Part shown: piece by piece, positions 56,203-64,000 of the stretch | How positions within the stretch are numbered: position 1 is the stretch's first letter | Layout of the letters: the number at the start of each line of letters is the position of its first letter | Assembly (NCBI GenBank): GCA_005502805.1 | Contig: SCMY01000002.1 | Coordinates: 310,001 to 374,000 of the forward strand | Length of the DNA: 64,000 nucleotides | Direction of reading: 5' to 3' | Source of the DNA: Rhizobiales bacterium 2SD | GTDB taxonomy: Bacteria > Pseudomonadota > Alphaproteobacteria > Rhizobiales > Beijerinckiaceae | Notes under the pieces: generated by a model | Database searches by the model: none | What the model saw: only the letters and a program-made list of their open reading frames with translations | Told to the model about the DNA's origin: nothing | Program-made: the position numbers and the translations under genes

Positions 56203-58026
56203 ATGACGGAAACCGCCATGAACCAGCGTCCCGCTCCGACCACGTTCCAGGCGGCGGCGCAAGAGGACAGCGGGCTGACGCCGGCGGGCTTGCAGTCCGT
56301 CTCGACCTTGCGGGCTCGGCGCTGGCTGGTCGCGACTCTGAACCTCGTGACGCTAGCGGCCCTACTCTGGGGCCTCGCTTATGTGCTCTCGGCCGGCGGC
56401 TGGAGCTTCGCCGATATCGCGATCTTCGTCGCTTTCCTGTTCGGCGCACCCTGGACCGTGCTCGGTTTCTGGAATGCCGTGATCGGGCTCTGGCTGCTGC
56501 ACGGCACCAAGGACGGGCTCGATCAGGTCGCACCCTTTGCCGCCGCTGGCGAGGCCGATACGCCGCTCGCCGTCCGCACCGCAGTGCTGATGACGCTCCG
56601 TAATGAGAACCCCGCCCGCGCCTTCGCGCGGCTGCGCGTCGTCAAGGAGAGTCTCAACGCCACCGGCGAGGGCGGCTGGTTCGATTATTTCGTGCTCTCG
56701 GATACCAACGACCCGGCAGTCGCGGCGCAGGAAGAGGCGCTTGCCGCCGAGCTTTCTCGCGATGCGGGCGAGGACTGCACGGTCATCTACCGCCGCCGCA
56801 GCGACAATGCCGGCTACAAGGCCGGCAATGTCCGCGACTTCTGCGAGCGCTGGGGCGACCGCTACGAACTGATGCTGCCACTCGACGCCGACAGCGTCAT
56901 GTCTGGTGATGCCATCGTGAAGCTCGCCCGGATGATGCAGGCCTATCCGAAGCTCGGCATCCTGCAGAGCCTTGTCGTCGGCATGCCGAGCAAGTCCGCG
57001 TTCGCGCGCATCTTCCAGTTCGGCATGCGCCACGGCATGCGGCCCTACACCATGGGCTCGGCCTGGTGGATCGGCGAATGCGGCCCGTTCTGGGGACACA
57101 ACGCCATGGTGCGGATCGCGCCCTTCCGCGACCATTGCCATCTGCCGACCGTGCCGGGCGGGCCGCCGCTCGGTGGCCCCATCATGAGCCATGATCAGGT
57201 CGAGGCGACATTGATGCGTCGCACCGGCTACGAGGTCCGCGTGCTGCCGGTCGAGGCCGGCAGCTGGGAGGAGAACCCGCCGACCATGCTCGAATTCGCC
57301 CGGCGCGACCTGCGCTGGTGCCTCGGCAATCTCCAGTACCTGAAGATCATGGACATCCCGGGCCTCAAGGCGATGAGCCGCTTCCAGCTGGCCTGGGCGA
57401 TCCTGATGTTCATCGGCCTGCCCGCCTGGACGCTGATGATCGCGCTCTTGCCGCTGAAGGTGCTGGAGGATCGCGGCATCGCCGATTACCCGGCCGGCTT
57501 CGCCGCCTTCCTCTTTGTGCTGTTCTTCGCGATGTATCTCTCGCCGAAGCTCGCCGGCTTCGCCGACATCCTGCTGACCAGGGGCGGCACGAAGCGCTAT
57601 GGCGGCACCGCCCGCTTCATCGCCTCCTCGCTGATCGAGATCGTCTTCGCCTTCCTGCAGGGCGCAGTCTCGACCTTCCGGACCACGCTGTTCATGATCG
57701 GCCTCGCCTTCGGCAAGGCGAGGATCGGCTGGAACGGCCAGGCGCGCGATGCCCACGCCCTCTCCTTCGCCACTGCCTTCGCCGGCCTCTGGCCGCATCT
57801 GCTGTTCGGGCTCTACATCTTCGGCACGCTCGCCGTGCTGTCGCCGACAGTATTGATCTGGTCGCTGCCGCTGACCGCCGGCTACCTCCTCGCCATCCCC
57901 TTCGCCATGCTGACGGCGGCGCCGGCGCTGGGCGCCTTCTTCGTCCGCACCGGCCTTTGCGGCATCCCCGAGGATTTCGACCCGCCGGCCGAGATCGTCG
58001 CGATCCAGGGCGGCGACGCCAGATGA
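56203..58026 (+). CDS. opgH: Glucans biosynthesis glucosyltransferase H (OpgH-like)
   Basis: Inner-membrane GT2 synthase for osmoregulated periplasmic glucan backbones. The 607-aa product has TM segments near 45-65 and 70-95, then the GT core: TNDPAVAAQEEAL, YKAGNVRDFCERWG, PLDADSVMSG (D-x-D), IGECGPFWGHNAMVRIAPF, and RDLRWCLGNLQY (Q/RxxRW motif). Several C-terminal TM helices follow. It is shorter than E. coli OpgH (about 847 aa), as in alphaproteobacteria. opgG is not adjacent. The starts of opgH and the MDR gene are only 42 bases apart, and the opgH stop overlaps the FkbM gene by 4 bases. Confidence 0.9.
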   Translation: MTETAMNQRPAPTTFQAAAQEDSGLTPAGLQSVSTLRARRWLVATLNLVTLAALLWGLAYVLSAGGWSFADIAIFVAFLFGAPWTVLGFWNAVIGLWLLHGTKDGLDQVAPFAAAGEADTPLAVRTAVLMTLRNENPARAFARLRVVKESLNATGEGGWFDYFVLSDTNDPAVAAQEEALAAELSRDAGEDCTVIYRRRSDNAGYKAGNVRDFCERWGDRYELMLPLDADSVMSGDAIVKLARMMQAYPKLGILQSLVVGMPSKSAFARIFQFGMRHGMRPYTMGSAWWIGECGPFWGHNAMVRIAPFRDHCHLPTVPGGPPLGGPIMSHDQVEATLMRRTGYEVRVLPVEAGSWEENPPTMLEFARRDLRWCLGNLQYLKIMDIPGLKAMSRFQLAWAILMFIGLPAWTLMIALLPLKVLEDRGIADYPAGFAAFLFVLFFAMYLSPKLAGFADILLTRGGTKRYGGTARFIASSLIEIVFAFLQGAVSTFRTTLFMIGLAFGKARIGWNGQARDAHALSFATAFAGLWPHLLFGLYIFGTLAVLSPTVLIWSLPLTAGYLLAIPFAMLTAAPALGAFFVRTGLCGIPEDFDPPAEIVAIQGGDAR

Positions 58027-58781
58027 AGCCGGTCGCCTATCCGAAAGGCACCGCCAGGAGCCTGTCGCGCTCGCTGCGCGTCTATCACGGCGACCACGTC
58101 CGCAAGGTCGCCATGGATTCGCTCTACGCGCGCTTCCTGCGGCCAGGCGACCTCGCCTTCGACATCGGCGCCCATGTCGGCGACCGTATCTCCTCCTTCC
58201 GCCGGCTCGGCGCCCGCGTCGTCGCGCTCGAGCCGCAGCCCGGCCCCGCCCGCGCACTGCGCCTGATCCATGGCCGCGATCCCAAGGTGACGCTGGTCGA
58301 GGCCGCCTGCGGCGACAGCGAAGGCACCGCGACGCTCCGGATCAACAGCGCCAACCCGACGGTCTCGACCCTCTCGGGCGAATTCGTCGATGCCGCGCAC
58401 GGCCAGGATGGCTGGCGCGAGCAGGTCTGGGATCGCGAGCTCACCGTGCCCTGCACCACGCTCGATGCGCTGATCGCCGAGTACGGCTTGCCGGCCTTCG
58501 TCAAGATCGATGTCGAGGGTTTCGAGGCGCATGTGCTCGCCGGCCTCTCGCAGACGCCGCCCGCCCTCTCTTTCGAGTTCACCACGATCCAGCGCGATGT
58601 CGCTGAGGACTGTCTCGATCGGCTCGCCGCGCTCGGGCCCTATCGCTTCAACGTCGCGCTCGGCGAGAGCCAGCAGCTCGCTTTCGCCGATGCCGTCGAC
58701 GCCGAGGCGATGCGGGACTACCTCCGTGACCTCCCGCACGAGGCCAATTCCGGCGACGTCTACGCCCTGCTGTCGCGCTGA
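58023..58781 (+). CDS. FkbM family methyltransferase
   Basis: The 252-aa product has the FkbM SAM-binding region: DLAFDIGAHVGDRISSFRRLGARVVALEPQP (about 40-72), then VTLVEAACGDSEGTATLRI and the motif FVKIDVEGFEAHVLAGL (about 160-176), diagnostic of the family. It usually methylates sugar or polyketide hydroxyls. It overlaps opgH by 4 bases and is thus coupled to glucan synthesis; methylation of the glucan is a natural guess but unproven. No membrane segment is seen, so it would have to act on the cytosolic side. Confidence 0.88.
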   Translation: MKPVAYPKGTARSLSRSLRVYHGDHVRKVAMDSLYARFLRPGDLAFDIGAHVGDRISSFRRLGARVVALEPQPGPARALRLIHGRDPKVTLVEAACGDSEGTATLRINSANPTVSTLSGEFVDAAHGQDGWREQVWDRELTVPCTTLDALIAEYGLPAFVKIDVEGFEAHVLAGLSQTPPALSFEFTTIQRDVAEDCLDRLAALGPYRFNVALGESQQLAFADAVDAEAMRDYLRDLPHEANSGDVYALLSR

Positions 58782-58788
58782 AATCTGC

Positions 58789-59178
58789 TTAAGCGCCGCT
58801 CTGCCCGAGCCAGGCGAGCCCGGCCGCGATGAGCAGGCCGAACCAGCCGGGATGCCGGCCCTTGGTCGCGTAGAGCACGAGGAGCGAACCGGCGAAGGTC
58901 GCGATCGCGATGATCAGCACATGCAGGGCATACGACGACGGATCGGGCGCCACCGCGACCAGGATCAGCAAGGCCGCCAATCCCCAGCCGAGCGCCGAAG
59001 TCAGGTGCCAGTTCGCCCAAAGAATCCGTAGATGCCGCTCGCGCAGCGGCGGCGGAGCGAGCAGCGGCACGATCGTCCCCGCCCGCAGCTGCCGGAAGAT
59101 CAGGATCTCGCCGATCACGGAATGGGCAAGGCCGATCAGGATCATCAGCACGCCGGCGGACAACAGATAATTCTGCAT
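58789..59178 (-). CDS. Small four-helix membrane protein of unknown function
   Basis: The 129-aa product is mostly hydrophobic: about 5-25, 54-76 (NWHLTSALGWGLAALLILVAVA), 80-103 and 110-125. Charged loops contain RQLRAGTIVPLLAPPPLRERH. I do not recognise the family; the WANWHLTS motif with His suggests a small conserved bacterial membrane family. It converges on the FkbM gene (7 bases between stops) and is divergent from the next exported protein. Confidence 0.72.
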   Translation of the reverse strand: MQNYLLSAGVLMILIGLAHSVIGEILIFRQLRAGTIVPLLAPPPLRERHLRILWANWHLTSALGWGLAALLILVAVAPDPSSYALHVLIIAIATFAGSLLVLYATKGRHPGWFGLLIAAGLAWLGQSGA

Positions 59179-59366
59179 CGAGGGCAGCCCTAGCTCGCAA
59201 GGATCGCAGGACGCGCCTCACGCAACGGCAATCTGATCTTGGCTGCGTCGATTGCGGAAGCTGCCACGGTGTCGCGCTTCCGTCCCGGCCCCGTCGGCTC
59301 TATGACCGGCTCAGCCTGCGTTCATCTTGCGCTGCCCAGGCTGACCACGAACGCAACCGACCAAGG

Positions 59367-60356
59367 ATGACCATGCTCGCTCTCGTTCGCCCGCTCGCCA
59401 TCTCCGTGACGCTTCTCTTGACCGCCTTCGCGACTCACGCCGCCGGCGACGTCGCCGTCGAGGTCAAGAACGAGTCGGAGCCCGTGCTCTGCGCCGAGAA
59501 AGACAACGTCACCATCAAGACGATCTCGCCCGAGGTCCGACGCTTCCGGATCGAGGCAGCGCACCCGGCCTATATCGCCGGCGTGCTGCGCGACAACTGG
59601 GACGCCGACTGGGCCAATTGCGACATGACCGGCGATCCGGTCCACAAGGCGCCGGTGCCGCCGCAGCGCATCACCTTCTATGAGAGCATCGAGTACTGGC
59701 TGGTCGGCTACACCTTCGAGAGCTTCTGGCGCCCGGCCGAGACGACCTTCCGGGTCGGCGATCGCGTCGAGAAGGGCCTGCACCTCGTCCAGCTCTGGAA
59801 GCTCGGCAAGACCGGCTCCTATGAGGTCCTGGTCGTCTACCCGCAGGACGGCTACTGGCGCGTCCGGCCACTGCCGCCGCAGCAGCTCTCGGCCGCGGCC
59901 TATGGCTCGTCCTTCCTGTTCGGCCCAGTGGAGCAGGACGGCGCCCGGCCGGTGGTGAACATCAAGGAGATCGCCTTCGATCCCAAGACGCTATCCTTCA
60001 ACCTCGCCTTCAAGGACGGCTCCTCCGGCACGCTCAAGCTCGACAGCGTCGACGAGAACCGCATGGTGCTCGACGCCGTGCTCGACAAGCCGGTGACCGG
60101 CGGCAAGGCCTTCGCGGCGCTACGCTCGATGTACGTCACCGAGTTCAACAACGACGTCGCCCGCATCGCCATCCGCGAGCCCGACGCCAAGGGCTGGCGC
60201 GAGGAAGCGCTGATGCCCTTCACCGGCGGCAAGGCGACCGATGTCTGGATGGGCCGCACCACCCATTCGCGCCACAACACCTCCTCGCCCGATACGGTCT
60301 TCCGCGCCTTCTCGAAAGACCCGAACCCGCCGGCCAAGCCGGAGGCGAAGAAGTAG
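59367..60356 (+). CDS. Exported protein of unknown function (329 aa)
   Basis: Signal peptide LAISVTLLLTAFATHAAG (cleavage near residue 27). The mature protein is about 300 residues with no motif I can name. It has regularly spaced beta-type segments (DVAVEVKNESEPVLCAEKDN, RITFYESIEYWLVGYTFESF, GLHLVQLWKLGKTGSYEVLVVYP, MYVTEFNNDVARIAIRE) and only a few Cys. A lysine/proline tail ends it. Probably periplasmic. A palindromic repeat directly follows the gene. Confidence 0.75.
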   Translation: MTMLALVRPLAISVTLLLTAFATHAAGDVAVEVKNESEPVLCAEKDNVTIKTISPEVRRFRIEAAHPAYIAGVLRDNWDADWANCDMTGDPVHKAPVPPQRITFYESIEYWLVGYTFESFWRPAETTFRVGDRVEKGLHLVQLWKLGKTGSYEVLVVYPQDGYWRVRPLPPQQLSAAAYGSSFLFGPVEQDGARPVVNIKEIAFDPKTLSFNLAFKDGSSGTLKLDSVDENRMVLDAVLDKPVTGGKAFAALRSMYVTEFNNDVARIAIREPDAKGWREEALMPFTGGKATDVWMGRTTHSRHNTSSPDTVFRAFSKDPNPPAKPEAKK

Positions 60357-60373
60357 CCCTCACCAACTCTCGA

Positions 60374-60489
60374 CTGGTCATCCCGGGCAAGCCGCGAAGC
60401 GGCGCTGATCCGGGATCCATTCCGGAACGCTTCTCGGTGAGGTTCCGGAATGGATCCCGGGTCTCCCTTCGGTCGCCCGGGATGACCAG
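60374..60489. repeat. GTCRTCCCGGGC-family palindromic repeat, copy 3 (best conserved)
   Basis: Terminal arms CTGGTCATCCCGGGC (60374-60388) and its perfect complement (60475-60489). A central inverted repeat of 19 bp reads outward from CCGGGATCCATTCCGGAAC (60410-60428) to its complement (60442-60460), with a 13-base loop. Lies between the exported-protein gene and the TauE/SafE gene. Confidence 0.92.
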
Positions 60490-60528
60490 CGCTTGACTAT
60501 CGATGCGAGGGATCGATCAGGCTGCCCC

Positions 60529-61281
60529 ATGGACACCCCCACCATCTTCAGCCTCGTCCTCGGCGCCGCCCTCGCCGGCTTCGTCCAAGGCCTCTCCGGC
60601 TTCGCCTTCAGCCTCGTCGCCATGTCGATCTGGGCCTGGACGCTCGATCCCAAGCTCGCCGCGGTCATGGCCGTATTCGGCGGGCTGACCGGCCAGACCA
60701 TCGCGGCCGTGACGGTGCGCCGCGGCTTCGACTTCGCCCAGCTCTGGCCCTTCCTGCTCGGCGGCCTTACCGGCATCCCGGTCGGCGTCCTGCTGCTGCC
60801 GCTGGTCGAGCCGAACCTGTTCAAGGCCGGGCTCGGCATCCTCCTGGCGGTCTGGTGCCCGATCATGCTGTTCGCCCCGCATCTGCCGCCGGTCCGCTTC
60901 GGCGGGCGCCTGGCCGACGGCGCGATCGGGCTCGGCGGCGGCATCATGGGCGGCTTCGGTGGTTTCACCGGCGTCTTGCCGACGCTGTGGTGCTCATTGC
61001 GCCGCATGGACAAGGATACGCAGCGCTCCATCGTCCAGAACTTCAACCTGACCATGCTCGCGGCGACGATGCTCGGCTATGTGCTGGCGGGAAACGTCAC
61101 GCGCGAGATGTGGCCAGCCTTCGCCATCGTCGCGCCGGCGATGCTGATTCCGTCGCTCCTCGGCGGGAAGCTCTATATCGGCATCAGCGAGCAGGCCTTC
61201 CGCCGCATCGTGCTGACCCTGCTGACGCTGTCGGGCATCGCCTTGCTGGCGTCGTCTCTGCCGCGCCTGTTTGGCGGCTGA
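60529..61281 (+). CDS. TauE/SafE family sulfite/sulfoacetate-type exporter
   Basis: Integral membrane protein of 250 aa with seven to eight hydrophobic helices and the TauE/SafE signature: ALAGFVQGLSGFAFSLVAMSIWAW, GGLTGIPVGVLLLP, GGIMGGFGGFTGVLPTLWC. The family moves sulfite, sulfoacetate or other anions out of the cell; the ion cannot be told. It starts at ATG 60529. No sulfur-metabolism genes are adjacent, and hyi follows 96 bases later. Confidence 0.88.
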   Translation: MDTPTIFSLVLGAALAGFVQGLSGFAFSLVAMSIWAWTLDPKLAAVMAVFGGLTGQTIAAVTVRRGFDFAQLWPFLLGGLTGIPVGVLLLPLVEPNLFKAGLGILLAVWCPIMLFAPHLPPVRFGGRLADGAIGLGGGIMGGFGGFTGVLPTLWCSLRRMDKDTQRSIVQNFNLTMLAATMLGYVLAGNVTREMWPAFAIVAPAMLIPSLLGGKLYIGISEQAFRRIVLTLLTLSGIALLASSLPRLFGG

Positions 61282-61377
61282 CGACACGGAACCCTCACCC
61301 ACCCGCACAGGTTATCGATGACGTACCCGTCCTGACGGGCTAGCCTGCCGCCTCGATCCGACTGACGAGACCGACCA

Positions 61378-62157
61378 ATGCCGCGTTTTGCCGCCAATCT
61401 CTCGATGATGTTCAACGAGTGGGAGTTCCTCGACCGCTTCAAGGCGGCCTCCGAGGCCGGATTCGAATCGGTCGAGTTCCTCTTCCCCTATGAGCACGCT
61501 CCGGAGAAGGTCGGCCTCGCGCTTGCCGGCGGCGAACTGGAGCAGGCCCTATTCAACCTGCCGCCCGGAGACTGGAACAAGGGCGAGCGCGGCATGGCTG
61601 CCCTCCCCGGCCGCGAGGATGAATTCCGCAAGGGGATCGAGACGGCACTGGCCTATGTCCATGAGACTGGCGTCAAGCGCCTGCACATGATGGCTGGCCA
61701 CGCCGACCCGAACGATCCCGCAGCCCAGAAGGCCTATCGCGCCTCGCTCGCCTATGCTGCAGACAAGCTCGGCGAGCACGGCGTCGACCTCCTGCTCGAG
61801 CCGATCAACGGCAAGGACATGCCGGGCTATTTCCTCAACGATTTCGACCAAGCGGCGACTTATGTCCGCGAATCCGGCCGGCCCAACGTCAAGCTCCAGT
61901 TCGACATGTATCATTGCGAGCTGATCCACGGCGATGTCGGCACCCGGCTGGAGGCGCTCTACCCGCTGGTCGGCCATGTCCAGATCGCCAATGCCGAGGG
62001 CCGGCACGAACCCGACGGCATCCGGCCCGACTACCCCGCGCTGTTCGCCCAGCTCGATTCGCTGGGCTATGCCGGCTTCGTCGGCTGCGAGTACCGGCCG
62101 CGCGCCGGCACGCTCGAAGGCCTCGGCTGGTTCTCGCCCTGGAAGAAGCAGGCGTGA
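61378..62157 (+). CDS. hyi: Hydroxypyruvate isomerase
   Basis: TIM-barrel enzyme interconverting hydroxypyruvate and tartronate semialdehyde in glyoxylate metabolism. The 259-aa product has FAANLSMMFNEWEFLDRFKAA at the N-terminus, VEFLFPYEHAP, LLLEPINGKDMPGYFLNDF (metal-binding Glu), KLQFDMYHCELIHGD and VGHVQIANAEGRHEPDGI. All are typical of Hyi. It overlaps glk by 4 bases through a GTGA junction. Confidence 0.93.
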   Translation: MPRFAANLSMMFNEWEFLDRFKAASEAGFESVEFLFPYEHAPEKVGLALAGGELEQALFNLPPGDWNKGERGMAALPGREDEFRKGIETALAYVHETGVKRLHMMAGHADPNDPAAQKAYRASLAYAADKLGEHGVDLLLEPINGKDMPGYFLNDFDQAATYVRESGRPNVKLQFDMYHCELIHGDVGTRLEALYPLVGHVQIANAEGRHEPDGIRPDYPALFAQLDSLGYAGFVGCEYRPRAGTLEGLGWFSPWKKQA

Positions 62158-63155
62158 GCACGGGCTTCCCTCATCCGGTCCTGGTGGCCGATATCGGCGG
62201 CACCAATTGCCGGCTCTCGCTGGTGCCGACGCCCGGCGCCCTGCATGAGCCACTGGCAAGGATCAGCACCGGCGCGCATCCGACCCCGGAAGCTGCGCTC
62301 GGCTCGGTGCTGTCGACGCTGACGGTGAAGCCGCGCTCGGCGATCCTCGCCGTCGCTGGCCCGCTCGATGGCCGCAAGGCGCAGCTGACCAATGCCAGCT
62401 GGCATTTCGATGGGCCGGAACTCGGCAAGGCGCTCGGCTTCGAGCAGGGCCTGCTGGTCAATGACTTCGAGGCGCTCGCCGCCTCGCTGGCGGTGCTCAG
62501 GGATCGCGACCTCGTCAATCTCGTGCGCGGCAAGCCGGAACCGCAAGGCCCACGCCTCGTGCTCGGCCCCGGCACCGGCTTCGGCGCCGCCGCCCTGTTG
62601 CGGCGCGGTGATACCGGCATGCTGGTGCCGACCGAATCCGGCCATATCGGCATCGGCCCGGAAGACCCGACCGAGGTGAAGCTCTGGCCGGCCCTGGCCG
62701 AGGGCATTCCGCGCGTCACCATCGAGGAACTGCTCAGCGGCAACGGGCTCATCCGCCTCCACCGTGCGGTAATACGGCAATCCGACGTGGCGGAACCCGA
62801 TGTCAGCGCCGCCGACGTCACCGCGCTCGCCCTCGACGGCAATCCCGGCGCGCTGATGGCGGTGGTCTGCTTCTGGCGGCTCCTGGCGCGCGTCGCCGGC
62901 GATCTCGCTCTCGGCTTCAAGGCGACAGGCGGCGTCTATCTCGCCGGCGGCATCGCTCCGCGCATCCTGCCGCTCGCGGACAAGGCGACAATCCATGCCG
63001 TCTTCTGCGGCAAGCCCCCGGTCGAGGACCTCGCCGCCCGATTCGCGCTCCACGTGATCACCGCCGACGATCCCGCGGAGCAGGGTCTCGCTGCGATCGC
63101 CGCAGCGCCCGGCCGCTTCGGCCTCGACGATCCCACGCGCTTGTGGTTTGCCTGA
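62154..63155 (+). CDS. glk: Glucokinase
   Basis: ATP-dependent glucose phosphorylation. The 333-aa product has LVADIGGTNCRLSLVP (phosphate 1), AVAGPLDG, LLVNDFEALAASLAVL, LGPGTGFGAAALLRRG and ESGHIGIGPEDP, typical of the bacterial Glk group rather than ROK kinases. GTG start at 62154, four bases inside the hyi gene, so it is translationally coupled. Pairing with hyi links sugar phosphorylation to glyoxylate carbon; the reason is not evident. It runs to 63155, 45 bases before the next gene. Confidence 0.93.
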   Translation: MSTGFPHPVLVADIGGTNCRLSLVPTPGALHEPLARISTGAHPTPEAALGSVLSTLTVKPRSAILAVAGPLDGRKAQLTNASWHFDGPELGKALGFEQGLLVNDFEALAASLAVLRDRDLVNLVRGKPEPQGPRLVLGPGTGFGAAALLRRGDTGMLVPTESGHIGIGPEDPTEVKLWPALAEGIPRVTIEELLSGNGLIRLHRAVIRQSDVAEPDVSAADVTALALDGNPGALMAVVCFWRLLARVAGDLALGFKATGGVYLAGGIAPRILPLADKATIHAVFCGKPPVEDLAARFALHVITADDPAEQGLAAIAAAPGRFGLDDPTRLWFA

Positions 63156-63200
63156 GCGCTAACGCGCTCACCGCCCCCTTTTCGAAGACGATCCTTAGCC

Positions 63201-64000
63201 TTGCCCCAGCTCTACGGCATCCAGGTCCTGCGTGCGCTCGCGGCGCTGATGGTCGCGGTCCATCACGTCCAGGCCGATGCCGGCTTCCTCGCGGCACGGG
63301 CTGGCACCGCCTTCGCGCCCTCGCATGCCTTGCCCTGGACGGCTGGCGTCGACCTGTTCTTCGTCATCTCCGGCTTCATCATGGTGCATTCCTCGGCCGG
63401 GCTGTTCGGCCGGTCTGACGGCGCGCGCCTGTTCATCGCCCGGCGTGTCGCCCGGATCGTGCCGCTCTATTGGGCCGCGACCACGCTCTTCCTCGTCGTG
63501 CTCCTCGCCTCCCCGGCCCTGCTCAACTCCGGCGCGCCGAGCTTCGCCCAGATCGCCGCCTCCTATCTGTTCTGGCCGATGGCGAACGCCGCGGGCGAGC
63601 TGCAGCCGATCTATTCGCTCGGCTGGACGCTGAACTACGAGATGCTGTTCTACGCCCTGTTCGGCGTCGCTTTGCTCATGCCCGGATGGCTGGTCGTGCC
63701 GCTCGTGACCATCGCGCTTGCCGGCCTGGTCGGAGCGCAGGCGCTGGCGGGACCACTCCCCCTGCCCTTCGGCTTCTGGGGCCAGCCGATCGTGCTCGAA
63801 TTCGCAGCCGGCATGGCGGTCGGGCTGCTCCGCCAGAACGGCCTCAGGCTCGACGGCCGCCTGCGCTGGCTGATGGCAGCGGCCGGGATCGCCCTATTCG
63901 TGATCGCCTCCGGCGACGGCTGGGCCCAGACCTCCTGGGGCGCTGTCGCTCTGCGCGGGCCGGCAGCGCTGCTCCTCGTCACGGCCGCGGCCTGCGGGCG
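63201..64000 (+). CDS. Acyltransferase 3 family membrane protein, cut by window edge
   Basis: The frame from TTG 63201 stays open to the window end (266 codons) and encodes a multi-pass membrane acyltransferase: VLRALAALMVAVHHVQAD (the conserved R-x10-H near the N-terminus), VDLFFVISGFIMVHSS, RRVARIVPLYW and SLGWTLNYEMLFY. The pattern fits the OafA/ExoZ family that O-acylates surface polysaccharides. The TTG start lacks a clear Shine-Dalgarno, but no better start exists upstream. The C-terminus lies outside the window. Confidence 0.88.
   Translation, partial: MPQLYGIQVLRALAALMVAVHHVQADAGFLAARAGTAFAPSHALPWTAGVDLFFVISGFIMVHSSAGLFGRSDGARLFIARRVARIVPLYWAATTLFLVVLLASPALLNSGAPSFAQIAASYLFWPMANAAGELQPIYSLGWTLNYEMLFYALFGVALLMPGWLVVPLVTIALAGLVGAQALAGPLPLPFGFWGQPIVLEFAAGMAVGLLRQNGLRLDGRLRWLMAAAGIALFVIASGDGWAQTSWGAVALRGPAALLLVTAAACG

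Noticed and set aside
56203..58026. Cellulose synthase or other GT2 polymerase call for opgH
   Set aside because: The ECGPFWGHNAMVR and RDLRW motifs and the C-terminal helices match OpgH; no PilZ or BcsB-like partner is present.

Overview
The window is high-G+C, densely packed bacterial chromosome. It has no phage, IS element, CRISPR array, rRNA or tRNA that I can recognise. Gene content and order suggest an alphaproteobacterium of the Hyphomicrobiales (Bosea/Methylobacterium-like): uvrC-pgsA-moaD-moaE, rplY-pth-ychF, a petABC (fbcFBC) bc1 operon, a MarR + OmpR-type regulator + histidine kinase set next to ilvE, the DUF1285/CoA-pyrophosphatase/DUF6111/cca block divergent from a MoxR-DUF58-DUF4159 operon, and many GTG/TTG starts. 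This assignment is inference from gene content; no 16S gene is present.

Layout. 1-1.8 kb: 3' part of lgt, a small membrane protein and an AT-richer lipoprotein gene. 1.8-6.4 kb: uvrC (with an in-frame palindromic repeat inside the coding sequence), pgsA, molybdopterin synthase moaD/moaE and a DUF1176 protein. 6.4-10.4 kb: ilvE divergent from a MarR regulator, then a two-component pair, with a clear MarR-type operator between. 10.4-19.7 kb: DUF1127 protein, two LysR regulators, GST and flavin-nucleotide-binding protein, csaA, chemoreceptor, TetR/COQ9-like protein, proC, YbjN protein, ubiK. 19.8-29.4 kb: lipoprotein, prs, queC with the queuosine-precursor transporter yhhQ, a GAF-GGDEF-EAL protein, rplY-pth-ychF and a double MaoC protein. 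29.4-35 kb: NmrA-like reductase, PAS diguanylate cyclase, and a compact 5'-methylthioadenosine salvage operon (mtnP-apt-mtnA-class II aldolase). 35-38 kb: bc1 complex. 38-45 kb: ABC exporter, secreted RidA, trmL, hemF, cca, DUF6111, Nudix, DUF1285. 45-52 kb: MoxR ATPase, DUF58 and two very large membrane proteins. 52-56.2 kb: a tightly overlapping set on the minus strand (MDR oxidoreductase, degenerate PTPS homologue, GT4 glycosyltransferase, methyltransferase, GNAT). 56.2-64 kb: OpgH-type glucosyltransferase overlapping an FkbM methyltransferase, two unknown proteins, TauE/SafE transporter, hyi-glk, and the start of an acyltransferase.

The most interesting signals are: (1) the nested palindromic element inserted in frame into uvrC; (2) the MDR/PTPS-like/GT4/methyltransferase cluster, in which the PTPS homologue appears to have lost catalytic residues; (3) the four-gene MTA salvage operon with a class II aldolase, matching the DHAP shunt; (4) opgH translationally coupled to an FkbM methyltransferase; (5) the MoxR membrane-protein operon; (6) a promoter-terminator-gene arrangement before rplY that looks like attenuation; (7) dispersed palindromic repeats in intergenic gaps, including three copies of one GTCRTCCCGGGC...GGGATGAC family.
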